From assembly GCF_963674635.1 (NCBI RefSeq), contig NZ_OY771475.1, forward strand, positions 1,550,001 to 1,614,000: a stretch of 64,000 nucleotides of DNA. The letters are read 5' to 3'. This document shows, one piece after another, positions 7,207-16,675 of this stretch. The stretch's first letter is position 1; the number at the start of each line of letters is the position of its first letter. Source of the DNA: Breoghania sp. GTDB lineage: Bacteria; Pseudomonadota; Alphaproteobacteria; Rhizobiales; Stappiaceae. The position numbers were made by a program, and so were the translations under genes. The notes beneath the pieces were generated by a model, which did not search any database, was not told where the DNA came from, and saw nothing but the letters and a program-made list of their open reading frames with translations.

Positions 7207-9354
7207 ATGGAACGCACTTTCGAAAGCGAGATCGAGCTTCTACGCCTCGGCGAAGGCGAGACTTTTCGCGGCGAAGGCATTCTCGCCATCACCAAGGGGC
7301 TGCTGCAATCGGGTGTGTCCTACGTGGGCGGCTATCAGGGCGCGCCGGTCTCGCACCTTCTCGACGTTCTCGTCTCCGCCCGCGGGCTGATGGGCGAGAT
7401 GGGGATCCACGTGGAATCCTGTTCCAACGAGGCATCGGCGGCGGCCATGCTGGCGGCCTCGATCAATTATCCGGTGCGCGGGGCGGTGACGTGGAAATCC
7501 ATCGTCGGCACCAATGTGGCCGCCGATGCGCTGTCCAATCTTTCGTCCGCGGGCGTGAAGGGCGGCGCGCTGATCATCATCGGGGAAGATTTCGGCGAAG
7601 GCGCAAGTGTCATCCAGGAACGCACCTACGCCTACGCGATGAAGTCGGCCATGTTGCTGGTCGACCCGCGCCCCAACCTTTCCTCCATGGTGGACATGGT
7701 GGAGCACGCCTTCGCGCTGTCGGAAGCCTCACACATGCCAGCGATGATGCAGCTCCGCATCCGCGCCTGCCATGTGCAGGGCGCGTTCACCGCGCGCGAG
7801 AATCGCAAGCCGGACCATGGCACCAACACGCCCTTTGCCGAACCGGCCGAGTTTTTCTACCCGCGCCTTTCCCATCCACCGGTGATCTACACCCACGAAG
7901 TGAGCAAGGTCTCGGAGCGCATTCCAGCGGCGCAGGACTACATCGTGGAGCACGGGCTCAACGAGCAGATTACCGGGCTTCGCCCCAGCCGGTTGGGCGT
8001 GATCTTTCAAGGCGGGCTCTACAACACCGTGACGCGCCAGCTTCAGGAAATGGGGCTTGCAGGGGCAGACGGCCAGCCCGACATCGACATGCTATGCCTG
8101 AACGTGACCTATCCGCTGGTGCCGAAAGAGATCGTGGAATTTGCCCGCGACAAGGACCGTGTCCTGATCATCGAAGAAGGCAATCCGGCCTATATGGAGC
8201 AGCAGATCCTGCGGCTCGTCGTCGATGCAGGGCTTTCCACGAAAGTCGACGGCAAGAACTACCTGCCGGAGGCGGGCGAATACTCAGGCGAAGTTCTGGC
8301 GGCGGGCGTGGGCCGCTATTTCTCAGATCACGGCGGCAATGTGCTGGATCTCGACGCCGTGCGACGCCGCCTGGACCATCTGGAGGGTGTTCGTGCCCGC
8401 GCACATGCCCTTGTCGCCACGCCCCTGCCCCCGCGCCAGCCGACATTCTGCACCGGCTGCCCGGAGCGGCCCGTCTTCGGTGCGATCAAGCTGGCGGAAC
8501 GTTCCGTCGGCAAGGTCCATGTCGCCGCCGATATCGGGTGCCACGCCTTTGCGACCTTCGCCCCCTTCGATCAGGGCAATTCCATTTTGGGCTACGGCCT
8601 GTCGCTCGCCTCCATGGCTGCGGTGACGCCGATGCAGGAACGCCGCTCGCTCGCCATCATGGGGGATGGCGGCTTCTGGCATAACGGTCTTCAAACGGGC
8701 GTCGCCTCCAACCTCTACAACAAGGGCGACGGTGTCCTCATCATCATGAACAACGGCTACACCTCAGCAACAGGCCAGCAGGTGATCCCGTCGTCAAAGC
8801 ACTCGGAAATCTTCGGCACCGGCGCGCGCATCGCGACCACACTGGAAGCCATGGGCGTGAAGTGGCTCAGGACCGTGCGCACCTATTCGGTGGAGACGAT
8901 GGTGAAGACGCTGAAGGAGGCCGTCACCACCACCCAGAAAGGCCTGAAAGTCATCATCGCGGATGGCGAATGCATGTTGGCGCGCCAGCGACGCGAGCGG
9001 GCGGAAAAAGCGGCGGACCTGAAGGCAGGCCGCCGCGTCGAGCAGGCAAAATTTGGCGTCGATGCGGAAGTGTGCACCGGCGATCACTCCTGTATCCGGC
9101 TCTCCGGCTGCCCGAGCCTCGGTGTTGCGCCCAATCCAGATCCCTTGCGCAAGGACCCGATCGCGCAGGTGAAACAGGATTGCGTGGCCTGCGGGCTTTG
9201 TGGGGAAATGGCCCATGCGGCCGTTCTGTGCCCATCCTTTTATCGCGCGGCACGCATCCACAATCCGGGCTGGTTCGAGCGCAAGCTTCACCGTTTTCGT
9301 GCCCGCGTGATCAGCGCGATGGCCGGGGGCGGATCCGGCGCGGAGGCGGCCTGA
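7207..9354 (+). CDS. iorA: Indolepyruvate ferredoxin oxidoreductase, alpha subunit
   Basis: 715 residues, the thiamine-diphosphate and iron-sulfur subunit of an arylpyruvate:ferredoxin oxidoreductase, which oxidatively decarboxylates indolepyruvate or phenylpyruvate to the acyl-CoA. The N-terminal pyrimidine-binding domain begins near residue 20 (GILAITKGLLQSGVSYVGGY), and the TPP domain includes IMGDGGFWHNG and MNNGYTSATGQQ. A C-terminal ferredoxin-like segment has cysteines in CTGDHSC...GC and CVACGLCG...C. The start of iorB follows its stop directly. Aerobic alphaproteobacteria use this enzyme in aromatic amino-acid breakdown; the exact substrate here is inferred from family. Confidence 0.9.
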   Translation: MERTFESEIELLRLGEGETFRGEGILAITKGLLQSGVSYVGGYQGAPVSHLLDVLVSARGLMGEMGIHVESCSNEASAAAMLAASINYPVRGAVTWKSIVGTNVAADALSNLSSAGVKGGALIIIGEDFGEGASVIQERTYAYAMKSAMLLVDPRPNLSSMVDMVEHAFALSEASHMPAMMQLRIRACHVQGAFTARENRKPDHGTNTPFAEPAEFFYPRLSHPPVIYTHEVSKVSERIPAAQDYIVEHGLNEQITGLRPSRLGVIFQGGLYNTVTRQLQEMGLAGADGQPDIDMLCLNVTYPLVPKEIVEFARDKDRVLIIEEGNPAYMEQQILRLVVDAGLSTKVDGKNYLPEAGEYSGEVLAAGVGRYFSDHGGNVLDLDAVRRRLDHLEGVRARAHALVATPLPPRQPTFCTGCPERPVFGAIKLAERSVGKVHVAADIGCHAFATFAPFDQGNSILGYGLSLASMAAVTPMQERRSLAIMGDGGFWHNGLQTGVASNLYNKGDGVLIIMNNGYTSATGQQVIPSSKHSEIFGTGARIATTLEAMGVKWLRTVRTYSVETMVKTLKEAVTTTQKGLKVIIADGECMLARQRRERAEKAADLKAGRRVEQAKFGVDAEVCTGDHSCIRLSGCPSLGVAPNPDPLRKDPIAQVKQDCVACGLCGEMAHAAVLCPSFYRAARIHNPGWFERKLHRFRARVISAMAGGGSGAEAA

Positions 9355-10785
9355 ATGGCGACGACAAGACTTCTCATTGCAGCGCTTGGCGGCGAAGGCG
9401 GCGGGGTTCTGACGAACTGGCTTGTCTCCGCCGCCGCAGCGCAAGGCTTGAAGGCGCAGGCAACTTCTGTGCCCGGCGTCGCCCAACGCACGGGAGCGAC
9501 GACATACTACCTTGAAATCGCCGACGCCGATGACAGTGCGCGCGAACCGATTTTTGCCTTGATGCCGGTTGCAGGCGATGTGGATGTTGTGGTCGCCAGC
9601 GAATTGCTGGAGGCGGTGCGCATGGCGGAACGCGGCTTCGTGGTGCCGGAACGCACGTTTCTGCTTGCCTCCACCCACCGTGTCCTGACCATGCACGAGC
9701 GGATCGCACGGGGTGATGGCGCGCGTGACGCCTCAAGCCTGATGGAAGCCGCCGAACGCGCCTCGCGCGCGCGGGTCCTTGCCGACTTTGCAGCCCTTGC
9801 GAATGCCAAGGGCGCACCGCTCAACGCGGTGCTGCTGGGTGCAGTCTCCGGACTGAACCTCACGCCGATTTCAGCCAGCTCTCTCAGGCAGGCCATCGAG
9901 GCTGGCGGCATCGCGGTGGCCCGAAATCTGGCAGGCTTCGATGCAGGCTTTGCCGCCGGCGCGGGGATTGACGTTTCCGGGAAACCCCAGAATGGCGACA
10001 CCACGACGCCGACGCCCCCCGTGCTGGCATCTCTTGAAGCGCGCATCCGCTGTCTGCCGGAAGAGGCCCGCGAGATCGCGCGGATAGGCGTGGCCCGCCT
10101 TGTCGATTACCAGAGCGAAGCCTATGCGGCGCTTTATCTGGACCGTCTTGTCCCCTTCGCCGACGATCCGGCGCTCCTGCGCGAAATGGCACGGCATCTG
10201 GCGGTTCGCATGTCTTTCGAAGACATTATCCGCGTTGCCCAACTCAAAACACGGGCCAGCAGGCTGGAAGCCGTGCGGCAGGAAATCGGCGTTGGCGCGG
10301 ATGAGCCTTTCGAGCTCGTCGATTTCTTCAAGCCCGGCATTCCCGAAATCAGCGACATGCTCCCACCTTCGCTCGGACGGTGGCTGCGTTCATGGGCGAA
10401 GCGCCGCGGCATTCTGGAGACCGCGCATTTCGGCATGAAGGTGAAAACCAACACCATTCTGGGTTTTGGTCGGATCTGGCTGCTTGCAATGCTCAGGCGC
10501 TGGCGACCGCGTTCCTTGCGCTTTGGCGAGGAACAGCAGGCCATTGAGGCGTGGCTATCACTTGTCACGGAGGCGCGCGGCGTGTCCTCGGCTTTCGCGC
10601 TTCAAACCGCCGACCTCGCCAGACTGGTGAAAGGATATGGCGACACCTATCGCCGCGGGCAGGAAACCTATGAGAGGTTGGTAAGCGACATGGTGCGACC
10701 TGTCATCGAGAAGAAAACGTCCCCTGAGGATCCCGAAGCCCAGCTGAAGGGGGCGATTGCAGGCATTCTCGCAAGCCCGGCCTGA
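9355..10785 (+). CDS. iorB: Indolepyruvate oxidoreductase beta subunit with C-terminal DUF6537
   Basis: 476 residues. The first roughly 200 are the gamma-type domain of 2-oxoacid oxidoreductases (LIAALGGEGGGVLTNWLVSAA, then VPGVAQRTGATTYYLE), which partners IorA in CoA binding. The rest, rich in charged helices, corresponds to the extra domain (DUF6537) seen in the proteobacterial long form, so the protein is about twice the length of archaeal IorB. It begins right after the iorA stop and ends two bases from the convergent metalloprotease gene. Confidence 0.87.
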   Translation: MATTRLLIAALGGEGGGVLTNWLVSAAAAQGLKAQATSVPGVAQRTGATTYYLEIADADDSAREPIFALMPVAGDVDVVVASELLEAVRMAERGFVVPERTFLLASTHRVLTMHERIARGDGARDASSLMEAAERASRARVLADFAALANAKGAPLNAVLLGAVSGLNLTPISASSLRQAIEAGGIAVARNLAGFDAGFAAGAGIDVSGKPQNGDTTTPTPPVLASLEARIRCLPEEAREIARIGVARLVDYQSEAYAALYLDRLVPFADDPALLREMARHLAVRMSFEDIIRVAQLKTRASRLEAVRQEIGVGADEPFELVDFFKPGIPEISDMLPPSLGRWLRSWAKRRGILETAHFGMKVKTNTILGFGRIWLLAMLRRWRPRSLRFGEEQQAIEAWLSLVTEARGVSSAFALQTADLARLVKGYGDTYRRGQETYERLVSDMVRPVIEKKTSPEDPEAQLKGAIAGILASPA

Positions 10786-10787
10786 TC

Positions 10788-11705
10788 TCAGCCATCGGCC
10801 CCTTCACCTTGCGGCGGACCGTAGAGCACGCGCAGGCCGTTGACGTCCCCCACTTGCGGGCCGTCGATCTCTTCCGAATAGCGAAAATTCATGATCTGGC
10901 CCGGGCGGACATAATGATCGAGCCCGATGGCGTGGCCAATCTCGTGGGTGAAGGTGAAACGCAGATCGTAGCCCGGGGCACCGTCACGCGTTCCGATTTT
11001 CCAGTCCCGCTCCGGGTTCAGGCAGATTGCAGATTTCTCGATGCTGGCGATTTCAGAGCGCGGCGGCACGACGGGTTGCGGCTCCGTTGTCGTGGCTGAA
11101 TCCAGGCCCATCTCTCCGGCAGCGCCTCTGCGGTCAGCTATCCGGCGATGCGTCCTGACATTGGCGAAGGCATAGCCGCGCGGGGTCACTTGCGCGCCAA
11201 TGAGGATATCGGCGGCCTGCGGATCGTCGATGCGTTCGAAAGTAATTCCGGCAACGCCCACCCACTGATCGAAGGCCGCTTTTGCCTGCATTTCGATTTG
11301 CCGAGAAGAGAGCCCGTTGCGCGCGGCAAGGCCATCGAGCCGATCGATGTTCTTGCAGTTGCGCGCCCCCAGATCGCTATAGGTGGCATCGGCAAAAGCA
11401 TAGGTGACATGGGCAGGCGTTCCGAGGCGGGTTTCCCCCCATTTGACGATCTGACCGTCGATACGCAGGAGCGTGTATTGCGGCCCGGCGACGGCCCGCC
11501 CGCCCAGCGTTCCAGCTCCGGCAATGATCAGCACAGCGGCAGCCAATCCCGCCAGCTTGCCTTGAAGCCCCCGATTCACAAGTGCCTTGTTCAAATGCGA
11601 GATCCCCTTCTTCGATCCTGCAGCGCTCCCTGTCAGAGCAGGCATGATCGAAGGATAGGGATGAGAAAAAGGCGCAGGCAAGCCGTAACAAGCCCCATGC
11701 GGCAT
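10788..11705 (-). CDS. Matrixin-like zinc metalloprotease, probably exported
   Basis: 305 residues from the longest start. A hydrophobic stretch (LAGLAAAVLIIAGAGTLGG) about 50 residues in acts as signal peptide or anchor. The catalytic HEIGHAIGLDH is the full HExxHxxGxxH zinc site of metzincins, followed by the Met-turn in GQIMNFRY, and this fits family M10 (matrixin). An in-frame ATG at 11645 would place the hydrophobic segment closer to the N-terminus and may be the true start; neither candidate has a strong ribosome site. Its targets are unknown. It is convergent with iorB. Confidence 0.8.
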   Translation of the reverse strand: MPHGACYGLPAPFSHPYPSIMPALTGSAAGSKKGISHLNKALVNRGLQGKLAGLAAAVLIIAGAGTLGGRAVAGPQYTLLRIDGQIVKWGETRLGTPAHVTYAFADATYSDLGARNCKNIDRLDGLAARNGLSSRQIEMQAKAAFDQWVGVAGITFERIDDPQAADILIGAQVTPRGYAFANVRTHRRIADRRGAAGEMGLDSATTTEPQPVVPPRSEIASIEKSAICLNPERDWKIGTRDGAPGYDLRFTFTHEIGHAIGLDHYVRPGQIMNFRYSEEIDGPQVGDVNGLRVLYGPPQGEGADG

Positions 11706-11868
11706 CGTGAATCGCCGCCACCGGCTTGAGACAACTATTTGATCAAAAGCGCGAAAAGCACATATTACCGTATCCGGCAGTTTTTCTCCCTGACGGAAAA
11801 TCCGCGCCTATCGCAAATTTGCAACGCCGAATGCGGGCATATCTCCCACCACCCGGCGCCGCGAAAAG

Positions 11869-13320
11869 CTACCAGTCTAGCGAGATGTACTGAGTTTCAA
11901 GGAACTCCATCAATCCCTCATGCGATCCTTCGCGTCCGATTCCAGACTGCTTCACCCCGCCGAAGGGGGCTGCCGGATCGCTGACCAGACCGCGATTGAG
12001 GCCCACCATGCCATATTCCAGCCGCTCGGAAATCGCGAGGCCACGCTTCATGTCACCGACAAAGAGATAGCCGACCAAGCCGTACTCTGTGGCATTCGCA
12101 AGTGTGATCATCTCGTCCTCATCCGAGAAGGCCTGGATGGCGGCGACGGGGCCGAAAATCTCCTCAGCCACACAACGGCTGTCAGGCGAGACGTTGGCCA
12201 AAACCGTGGGCGGATAGAAATAACCCGGCCCCTCCGGCACCTTGCCGCCGGTCAACACTGTCGCGCCGCGTCCCACCGCATCCTCGACGAGCTCGGCGAC
12301 CTTGTTGCGGGTGTCCGCATTGACCAGCGAGCCGACTTCCACGCCCTCCTCAAGGCCATTGCCCATCTTCATCGCCCCCATGCGGGCAGAGAGCTTTTCG
12401 GCAAAGGTGTCATGGACGGCCTCGTGAACGAAGAAACGGTTGGCCGCGGTACAGGCCTCGCCGATGTTGCGCATCTTGGCGAGGATCGCGCCTTCCACCG
12501 CCTTGTCGATATCGGCGTCCTCGCACACGATGAAGGGGGCGTTGCCGCCAAGCTCCATTGCCGGATTGACGACGTTGTCGGCTGCACTTTTCAGCAATGT
12601 GCGGCCCACTTCCGTGGAACCGGTGAAGGAGATGACGCGGACCCGCGGATCATGCAGCAACGCATCGACGATCTTGCCGGAGGAACACGAGGGGACGACA
12701 TTGACGACACCTGCCGGAACACCCGCTTCCTCAAGCACCGACATCAGGGCCAGCATGGTGAGCGGGGTCGCGGAGGCAGGCTTCACGACCACCGGGCAGC
12801 CGGCAGCCAGTGCCGGACCGATCTTGCGGGTGCCCATTGCGATGGGAAAATTCCAGGGAGTGACGAGGACCGCAATCCCCGCAGGCTTGTGCTGGACGAG
12901 AATGCGCGCGCCCGACGCGGGCGAGTGCATCACCTCGCCGCGATTGCGCACCGCCTCCTCCGAATACCAGCGGAAGAACTCCGCCGCATAGGCGACTTCA
13001 GCACGCGCATCAGATAGCGGCTTGCCGTTTTCAAGCGTAATCAGGCGCGCGAAACGCTCCTTGTCCGCCATGATCAGTTCCCACGCGCGGCGCAAAATCT
13101 CGCCGCGTTCGCGCGGTGTGCGCGCCGCCCAGTCGGCAAAGGCTGCTTCTGCCGCATCCACCGCCGCAATCGCGTCCTCGACAGTCGCGCTCGCCACGCT
13201 GGCAAGCAGCGTCTGGTCGGCGGGGTTCGACACATCAAAGCGCTCACCTGCGCTCCCTTCCACCCATTTGCCGCCGATAAAAAGGTCGCTCGGAAGGTTG
13301 CGCGTGGTCTGCTCGTCCAT
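11869..13320 (-). CDS. gabD: NAD(P)-dependent succinate-semialdehyde dehydrogenase
   Basis: 483 residues, an aldehyde dehydrogenase of the GabD group that oxidises succinate semialdehyde to succinate, the last step of GABA breakdown. Visible features are the cofactor-site SFTGSTEVGRTL, catalytic Glu256 in MELGGNAPF and nucleophile Cys290 in GEACTAANRF, plus TPWNFP and the C-terminal GGVKQSGIGREGS. GAGGGAA precedes the ATG. There is no gabT neighbour here, so substrate assignment rests on sequence type; a related semialdehyde dehydrogenase cannot be excluded. Confidence 0.85.
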   Translation of the reverse strand: MDEQTTRNLPSDLFIGGKWVEGSAGERFDVSNPADQTLLASVASATVEDAIAAVDAAEAAFADWAARTPRERGEILRRAWELIMADKERFARLITLENGKPLSDARAEVAYAAEFFRWYSEEAVRNRGEVMHSPASGARILVQHKPAGIAVLVTPWNFPIAMGTRKIGPALAAGCPVVVKPASATPLTMLALMSVLEEAGVPAGVVNVVPSCSSGKIVDALLHDPRVRVISFTGSTEVGRTLLKSAADNVVNPAMELGGNAPFIVCEDADIDKAVEGAILAKMRNIGEACTAANRFFVHEAVHDTFAEKLSARMGAMKMGNGLEEGVEVGSLVNADTRNKVAELVEDAVGRGATVLTGGKVPEGPGYFYPPTVLANVSPDSRCVAEEIFGPVAAIQAFSDEDEMITLANATEYGLVGYLFVGDMKRGLAISERLEYGMVGLNRGLVSDPAAPFGGVKQSGIGREGSHEGLMEFLETQYISLDW

Positions 13321-13726
13321 TTCCCTCTCCCCTGTATCCGGCTTGTATCCGGATTTCTCTTGCGCGAAAGCTCTATCCCGGGCCCAGCTGATGCTGGGCG
13401 GCCCTGCCCGCTCCCGGACAGCTTCCGGCTCCGACAGCTATCATGATAGGCCGGCCGGAGAGCCTGATGGTAGAGCGCTGTTGGACCAACGCGGGCACCC
13501 AGGCGTGCGTTCCGCATACCTGTCGCCAAGGCTCTCAGCCGGAGCGGCGAATTCTTCGCCAAAGCGACCATCCGCAACAGCATCTGCGATAACCACAACA
13601 CTTCCCCAAAGCATAAATCGCAATATTAATATGCTTAGATATGTATATTCATGAGAATTTTCCGCCCACGGAGATAATAGACATTTTTGACGCAACTGCT
13701 ACGATAGGTTGCGTTGGGAGGAAATC
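13321..13726. other. Divergent intergenic region, gabD / tup
   Basis: 406 bp between the gabD start (minus) and tupB (plus). No credible gene. The tup-proximal 120 bases are AT-rich and hold the palindrome described separately, followed by the GGGAGG ribosome site of tupB. Confidence 0.5.
13622..13649. promoter_or_regulatory. Palindrome upstream of tungstate transporter operon (candidate operator)
   Basis: AATATTAATAT (13622-13632), spacer GCTTAG, then ATATGTATATT (13639-13649); 9 of 11 positions of the arms pair. AT-rich half-sites split by six bases are the general form of ModE-type molybdate/tungstate operators. It lies about 80 bp before tupB. Assignment to a ModE-like protein is inference, as no such gene is in the window. 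Confidence 0.4.
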
Positions 13727-14434
13727 TTGCAGGATTTTTCAGGTGCCTTTTTCGAGGCGTTTCGGCTTGTTGCGCGGTTAGACCCGGATCTGATGGAGGT
13801 CGTGGGGCTTTCGCTGCGGGTGAGTCTCAGTGCGGTCCTGATCGCCGCTGTCATCGGCATGCCGGTAGGCGCATTGCTCGCCGTTGCTCGTTTTCCGGGT
13901 CGCGGCATGGTGATTGTGCTGCTCAATTCCCTGATGGGCCTGCCGCCTGTCGTGGTGGGGCTGACTGTCTATCTTATGCTCTCCAATGCCGGACCGCTTG
14001 GCGTCCTCCAACTTCTTTATACGCCGACCGCCATGGTCATCGCGCAGGCGCTGCTGGTCACGCCGATCATCGCCGCGCTGGCGCGTCAGACGATCCAGGA
14101 TCTTCACGGCGAATATGCCGATTACCTACACATGCTCGGGACGGGCCCCCTTGGCATGGTCGCGACGCTGCTGGTCGATGCCCGTCACAACCTGCTGACA
14201 GCCCTTCTTGCAGGATTTGGCCGCGCGATCGCGGAGGTGGGAGCCGTCATCATCGTGGGCGGCAACATCAATCACGTCACCCGCGTCATGACGACGACCA
14301 TCGCGCTGGAGACATCGAAGGGAAATCTGGCGCTGGCCATGGGGCTCGGCATTGTTCTCATTGCCATCGCCGTCGCGATAAACGCGATGCTCTCCGGCGT
14401 GAGGGCAACAGCGGCGCGGGCCGCCTATGGTTGA
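13727..14434 (+). CDS. tupB: Tungstate ABC transporter permease TupB
   Basis: 235 residues with about five membrane helices, the channel subunit of a tungstate importer. It shows the ABC-permease coupling region EVGAVIIVGGNINHVTRVMTT typical of TupB/WtpB-type proteins. I chose the TTG at 13727, five bases after GGGAGG; the longer TTG start at 13709 would swallow that site. It overlaps tupC's first possible start by eight bases. Gene order tupB-tupC-tupA is unusual only in that the binding protein comes last. Confidence 0.88.
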   Translation: MQDFSGAFFEAFRLVARLDPDLMEVVGLSLRVSLSAVLIAAVIGMPVGALLAVARFPGRGMVIVLLNSLMGLPPVVVGLTVYLMLSNAGPLGVLQLLYTPTAMVIAQALLVTPIIAALARQTIQDLHGEYADYLHMLGTGPLGMVATLLVDARHNLLTALLAGFGRAIAEVGAVIIVGGNINHVTRVMTTTIALETSKGNLALAMGLGIVLIAIAVAINAMLSGVRATAARAAYG

Positions 14435-14444
14435 GGGGGCCAGC

Positions 14445-15383
14445 ATGCTTGAGCAGGAGCGGATCCTGGCACGCTCGGATGCCCCATTGGGTGGCCGTGA
14501 TGAGGCTTCAGCTGCCATTAAAATCGACCGGGTGACACACCTGCCCGACAACACGGCTCGCATCGCACGGACCGACGACGCGCTCCGTGATCCGGGGCCG
14601 GGACCGGACCAGTCCCGCGCCCATCCCTCCGTCCTGCCCATTGCCGCGCACGGACTTTCGCTCAGGCGCAACGGACGCCCGCTGATCGACGGGATCGACC
14701 TGATCGTGAACGGTCGGGGCATCACGATGGTCATGGGACCGAACGGGGCCGGCAAGAGCCTGCTGATGAAGCTTCTGGCCGGCCTCCAGAGACCTGACGC
14801 GGGCATGGTGAATTGGGACGGGCGCGCACCCGACCGTGCCCGTGCGCCACGCATCGGCTACGTTTTCCAAAAGCCCGTAATGCTGCGCCGGTCTGTGCTC
14901 GGCAATATCATGCATGCGCTCAAGGCCGTCGGCGTCGCACGCGCAGAACGGAGGTCGCGCGCCACCCAAGCGCTGACGCGCGGTCGCCTTGAGCATCTCG
15001 CCGCCATGCCCGCTCGGCTTCTTTCCGGCGGAGAGCAGCAGCGCCTTGCGCTGGTGCGCGCGCTGGCAGCCCGACCTCAGCTTCTGCTGCTGGATGAACC
15101 AACCGCCAATCTCGACCCCGCCTCCACGGCGGGCATCGAGACGCTGGTGCTGGAAGCGGCGCGCGCTGGCACCCGAGTTCTCTTCGTCAGCCACGACAGA
15201 GGCCAAGTGCGCAGGCTCGCCGATGAGGTGATCTTCATGCACGAGGGAAAGATCGCCGAGCGCAGTTCCGCCGACGCCTTTTTTGAAAACCCGAAAAGCC
15301 CGCTTGCACGCCATTTCCTTGAAGGCGGCCTGCTGGTCGATGAAACGCATAAACAGATATTGGAGGGGGAAACCGTCACATGA
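14445..15383 (+). CDS. tupC: Tungstate ABC transporter ATP-binding protein TupC, with N-terminal extension
   Basis: 312 residues. The ABC core has Walker A GPNGAGKS (about residues 98-106), signature LSGGEQQR and Walker B LLLLDEPTANLD. About 60 polar residues precede the ABC domain and are not part of the usual 230-260 residue family. The ATG at 14445 has a GAGGGGG site six bases upstream and is preferred over the ATG at 14427; a still later start cannot be excluded. It powers tungstate import and shares an ATGA overlap with tupA. Confidence 0.87.
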   Translation: MLEQERILARSDAPLGGRDEASAAIKIDRVTHLPDNTARIARTDDALRDPGPGPDQSRAHPSVLPIAAHGLSLRRNGRPLIDGIDLIVNGRGITMVMGPNGAGKSLLMKLLAGLQRPDAGMVNWDGRAPDRARAPRIGYVFQKPVMLRRSVLGNIMHALKAVGVARAERRSRATQALTRGRLEHLAAMPARLLSGGEQQRLALVRALAARPQLLLLDEPTANLDPASTAGIETLVLEAARAGTRVLFVSHDRGQVRRLADEVIFMHEGKIAERSSADAFFENPKSPLARHFLEGGLLVDETHKQILEGETVT

Positions 15384-16237
15384 CCATCCTGACAAGACGT
15401 CTCGCACTTGCCGCAATCGTGGCCACCGTCAGCCTCGGCCTCGGCGCCACGAACATCGCGACACCGGCGCGCGCGGCAGATCAGTTCATCATCGTCCAAT
15501 CAACGACATCCACGCAGAACTCCGGCCTGCTCGACTACATCCTGCCGAAATTCCAGGAAAAAAGTGGCATCCAGGTGCGTGTCGTCGCCGTGGGCACCGG
15601 ACAGGCGATCAAGAACGCGGCCAATGGCGATGGCGATGTCCTTCTGGTCCACGCCAAGGCATCGGAAGAAAAGTTCGTGGCCGCGGGCGATGGCGTGAAG
15701 CGCTATGATCTTATGTACAACGATTTTGTGATCGTCGGACCGTCGAACGACCCGGCCGGTATCGAGGGCTCAAGCGACGTCATCGCGGCTTTGCAGAAGA
15801 TTGCAGAAACCGGCTCCAAATTTGCCTCTCGTGGTGATGATTCCGGTACCCACAAGAAAGAAAAATCCTTGTGGAAGGCGGCCGGCGTCGATCCGGAAAC
15901 CGCCAGTGGTGGATGGTATCGCGAAACCGGCTCCGGCATGGGCGCAACGCTCAACGCCGCCATCGGGATGGACGCCTATGCGCTGACCGACCGCGCCACA
16001 TGGATCTCCTTCAAGAACAAGGGCACATTCGAAATCGCGGTACAGGGCGATGACAAGCTCTTCAACCAGTATGGCGTCATTCTGGTGAACCCTGAAAAGC
16101 ACCCCAATGTGAAGGCGGAAGCTGGCCAGGAATTCATCGACTGGCTGCGCTCCGAGGAAGGCCAGAGCCTGATCGCCTCCTACAAGGTGGACGGCCAACA
16201 GCTGTTCTTCCCCAATGCGGACAAGGGAAGCATGTGA
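15380..16237 (+). CDS. tupA: Tungstate-binding periplasmic protein TupA
   Basis: 285 residues with a Sec signal ending near ARAAD. The mature N-terminus QSTTSTQNSGLLDYILPKF matches the hallmark TTST anion-binding stretch of TupA, and SRGDDSGTHKKE carries a second oxyanion-binding loop. It captures tungstate with high affinity for TupBC. Tungstate would serve molybdopterin-type enzymes such as formate dehydrogenase, none of which is in the window. The gene ends an operon closed by a strong terminator. Confidence 0.92.
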   Translation: MTILTRRLALAAIVATVSLGLGATNIATPARAADQFIIVQSTTSTQNSGLLDYILPKFQEKSGIQVRVVAVGTGQAIKNAANGDGDVLLVHAKASEEKFVAAGDGVKRYDLMYNDFVIVGPSNDPAGIEGSSDVIAALQKIAETGSKFASRGDDSGTHKKEKSLWKAAGVDPETASGGWYRETGSGMGATLNAAIGMDAYALTDRATWISFKNKGTFEIAVQGDDKLFNQYGVILVNPEKHPNVKAEAGQEFIDWLRSEEGQSLIASYKVDGQQLFFPNADKGSM

Positions 16238-16285
16238 GCGTCCATCCCGCGCCGCTTATCATCGAGACAAGCGGATAAATCCAAG

Positions 16286-16317
16286 GCCGCCGACAGCCCT
16301 GTCGGCGGCTTTTTTTT
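16286..16317 (+). terminator. Rho-independent terminator of tup operon
   Basis: GCCGCCGACA (16286-16295), loop GCCC, TGTCGGCGGC (16300-16309), then eight T. A perfect ten-pair GC-rich stem with a T-run: a textbook intrinsic terminator 50 bp after tupA. Confidence 0.95.
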
Positions 16318-16675
16318 CTCTCCGCCTCAAGCAGTCTCAGGATCCGCAGCATAGGGCCAATAGGAACCTGCGCGTCCATCCTTCGAGATTGTTCATACAA
16401 CATCTAACCTAGATTTGATCACCTCGCGCCGCTGCCGACGCCCCCAAGGATCGCGCCTCGCAAAGCACTGATATTTATACAACTATCGAGACATATTCGG
16501 TGCATTTTCTCCCTCTTTGTTCTGCATTCGGAAAGAGAAAGGGACTCAATCTTTTCAAATATGACGCAGTGCCATTGACGCCTCGCGATCCATCGCGTTC
16601 GATAATTGCAGTGGGAGTATTTTGGGGACAGGGTGACAGGTGACGGGGTCGTCTGGCGCTCTGAGAGGGAGAGCC
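16318..16675. other. Intergenic region before solute-binding-like gene
   Basis: No credible gene. GTCCATCCTTCGAGA at 16374-16388 is a fragment of the palindromic repeat found in full at three places after 51 kb. An AT-rich stretch follows near 16465-16500. GTTCTGCATTCGGA near 16519-16532 reads, on the other strand, as TCCGAATGCAGAAC, reminiscent of the core of the TRAP-region element. GAGGGA precedes the GTG start at 16676. Confidence 0.45.
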
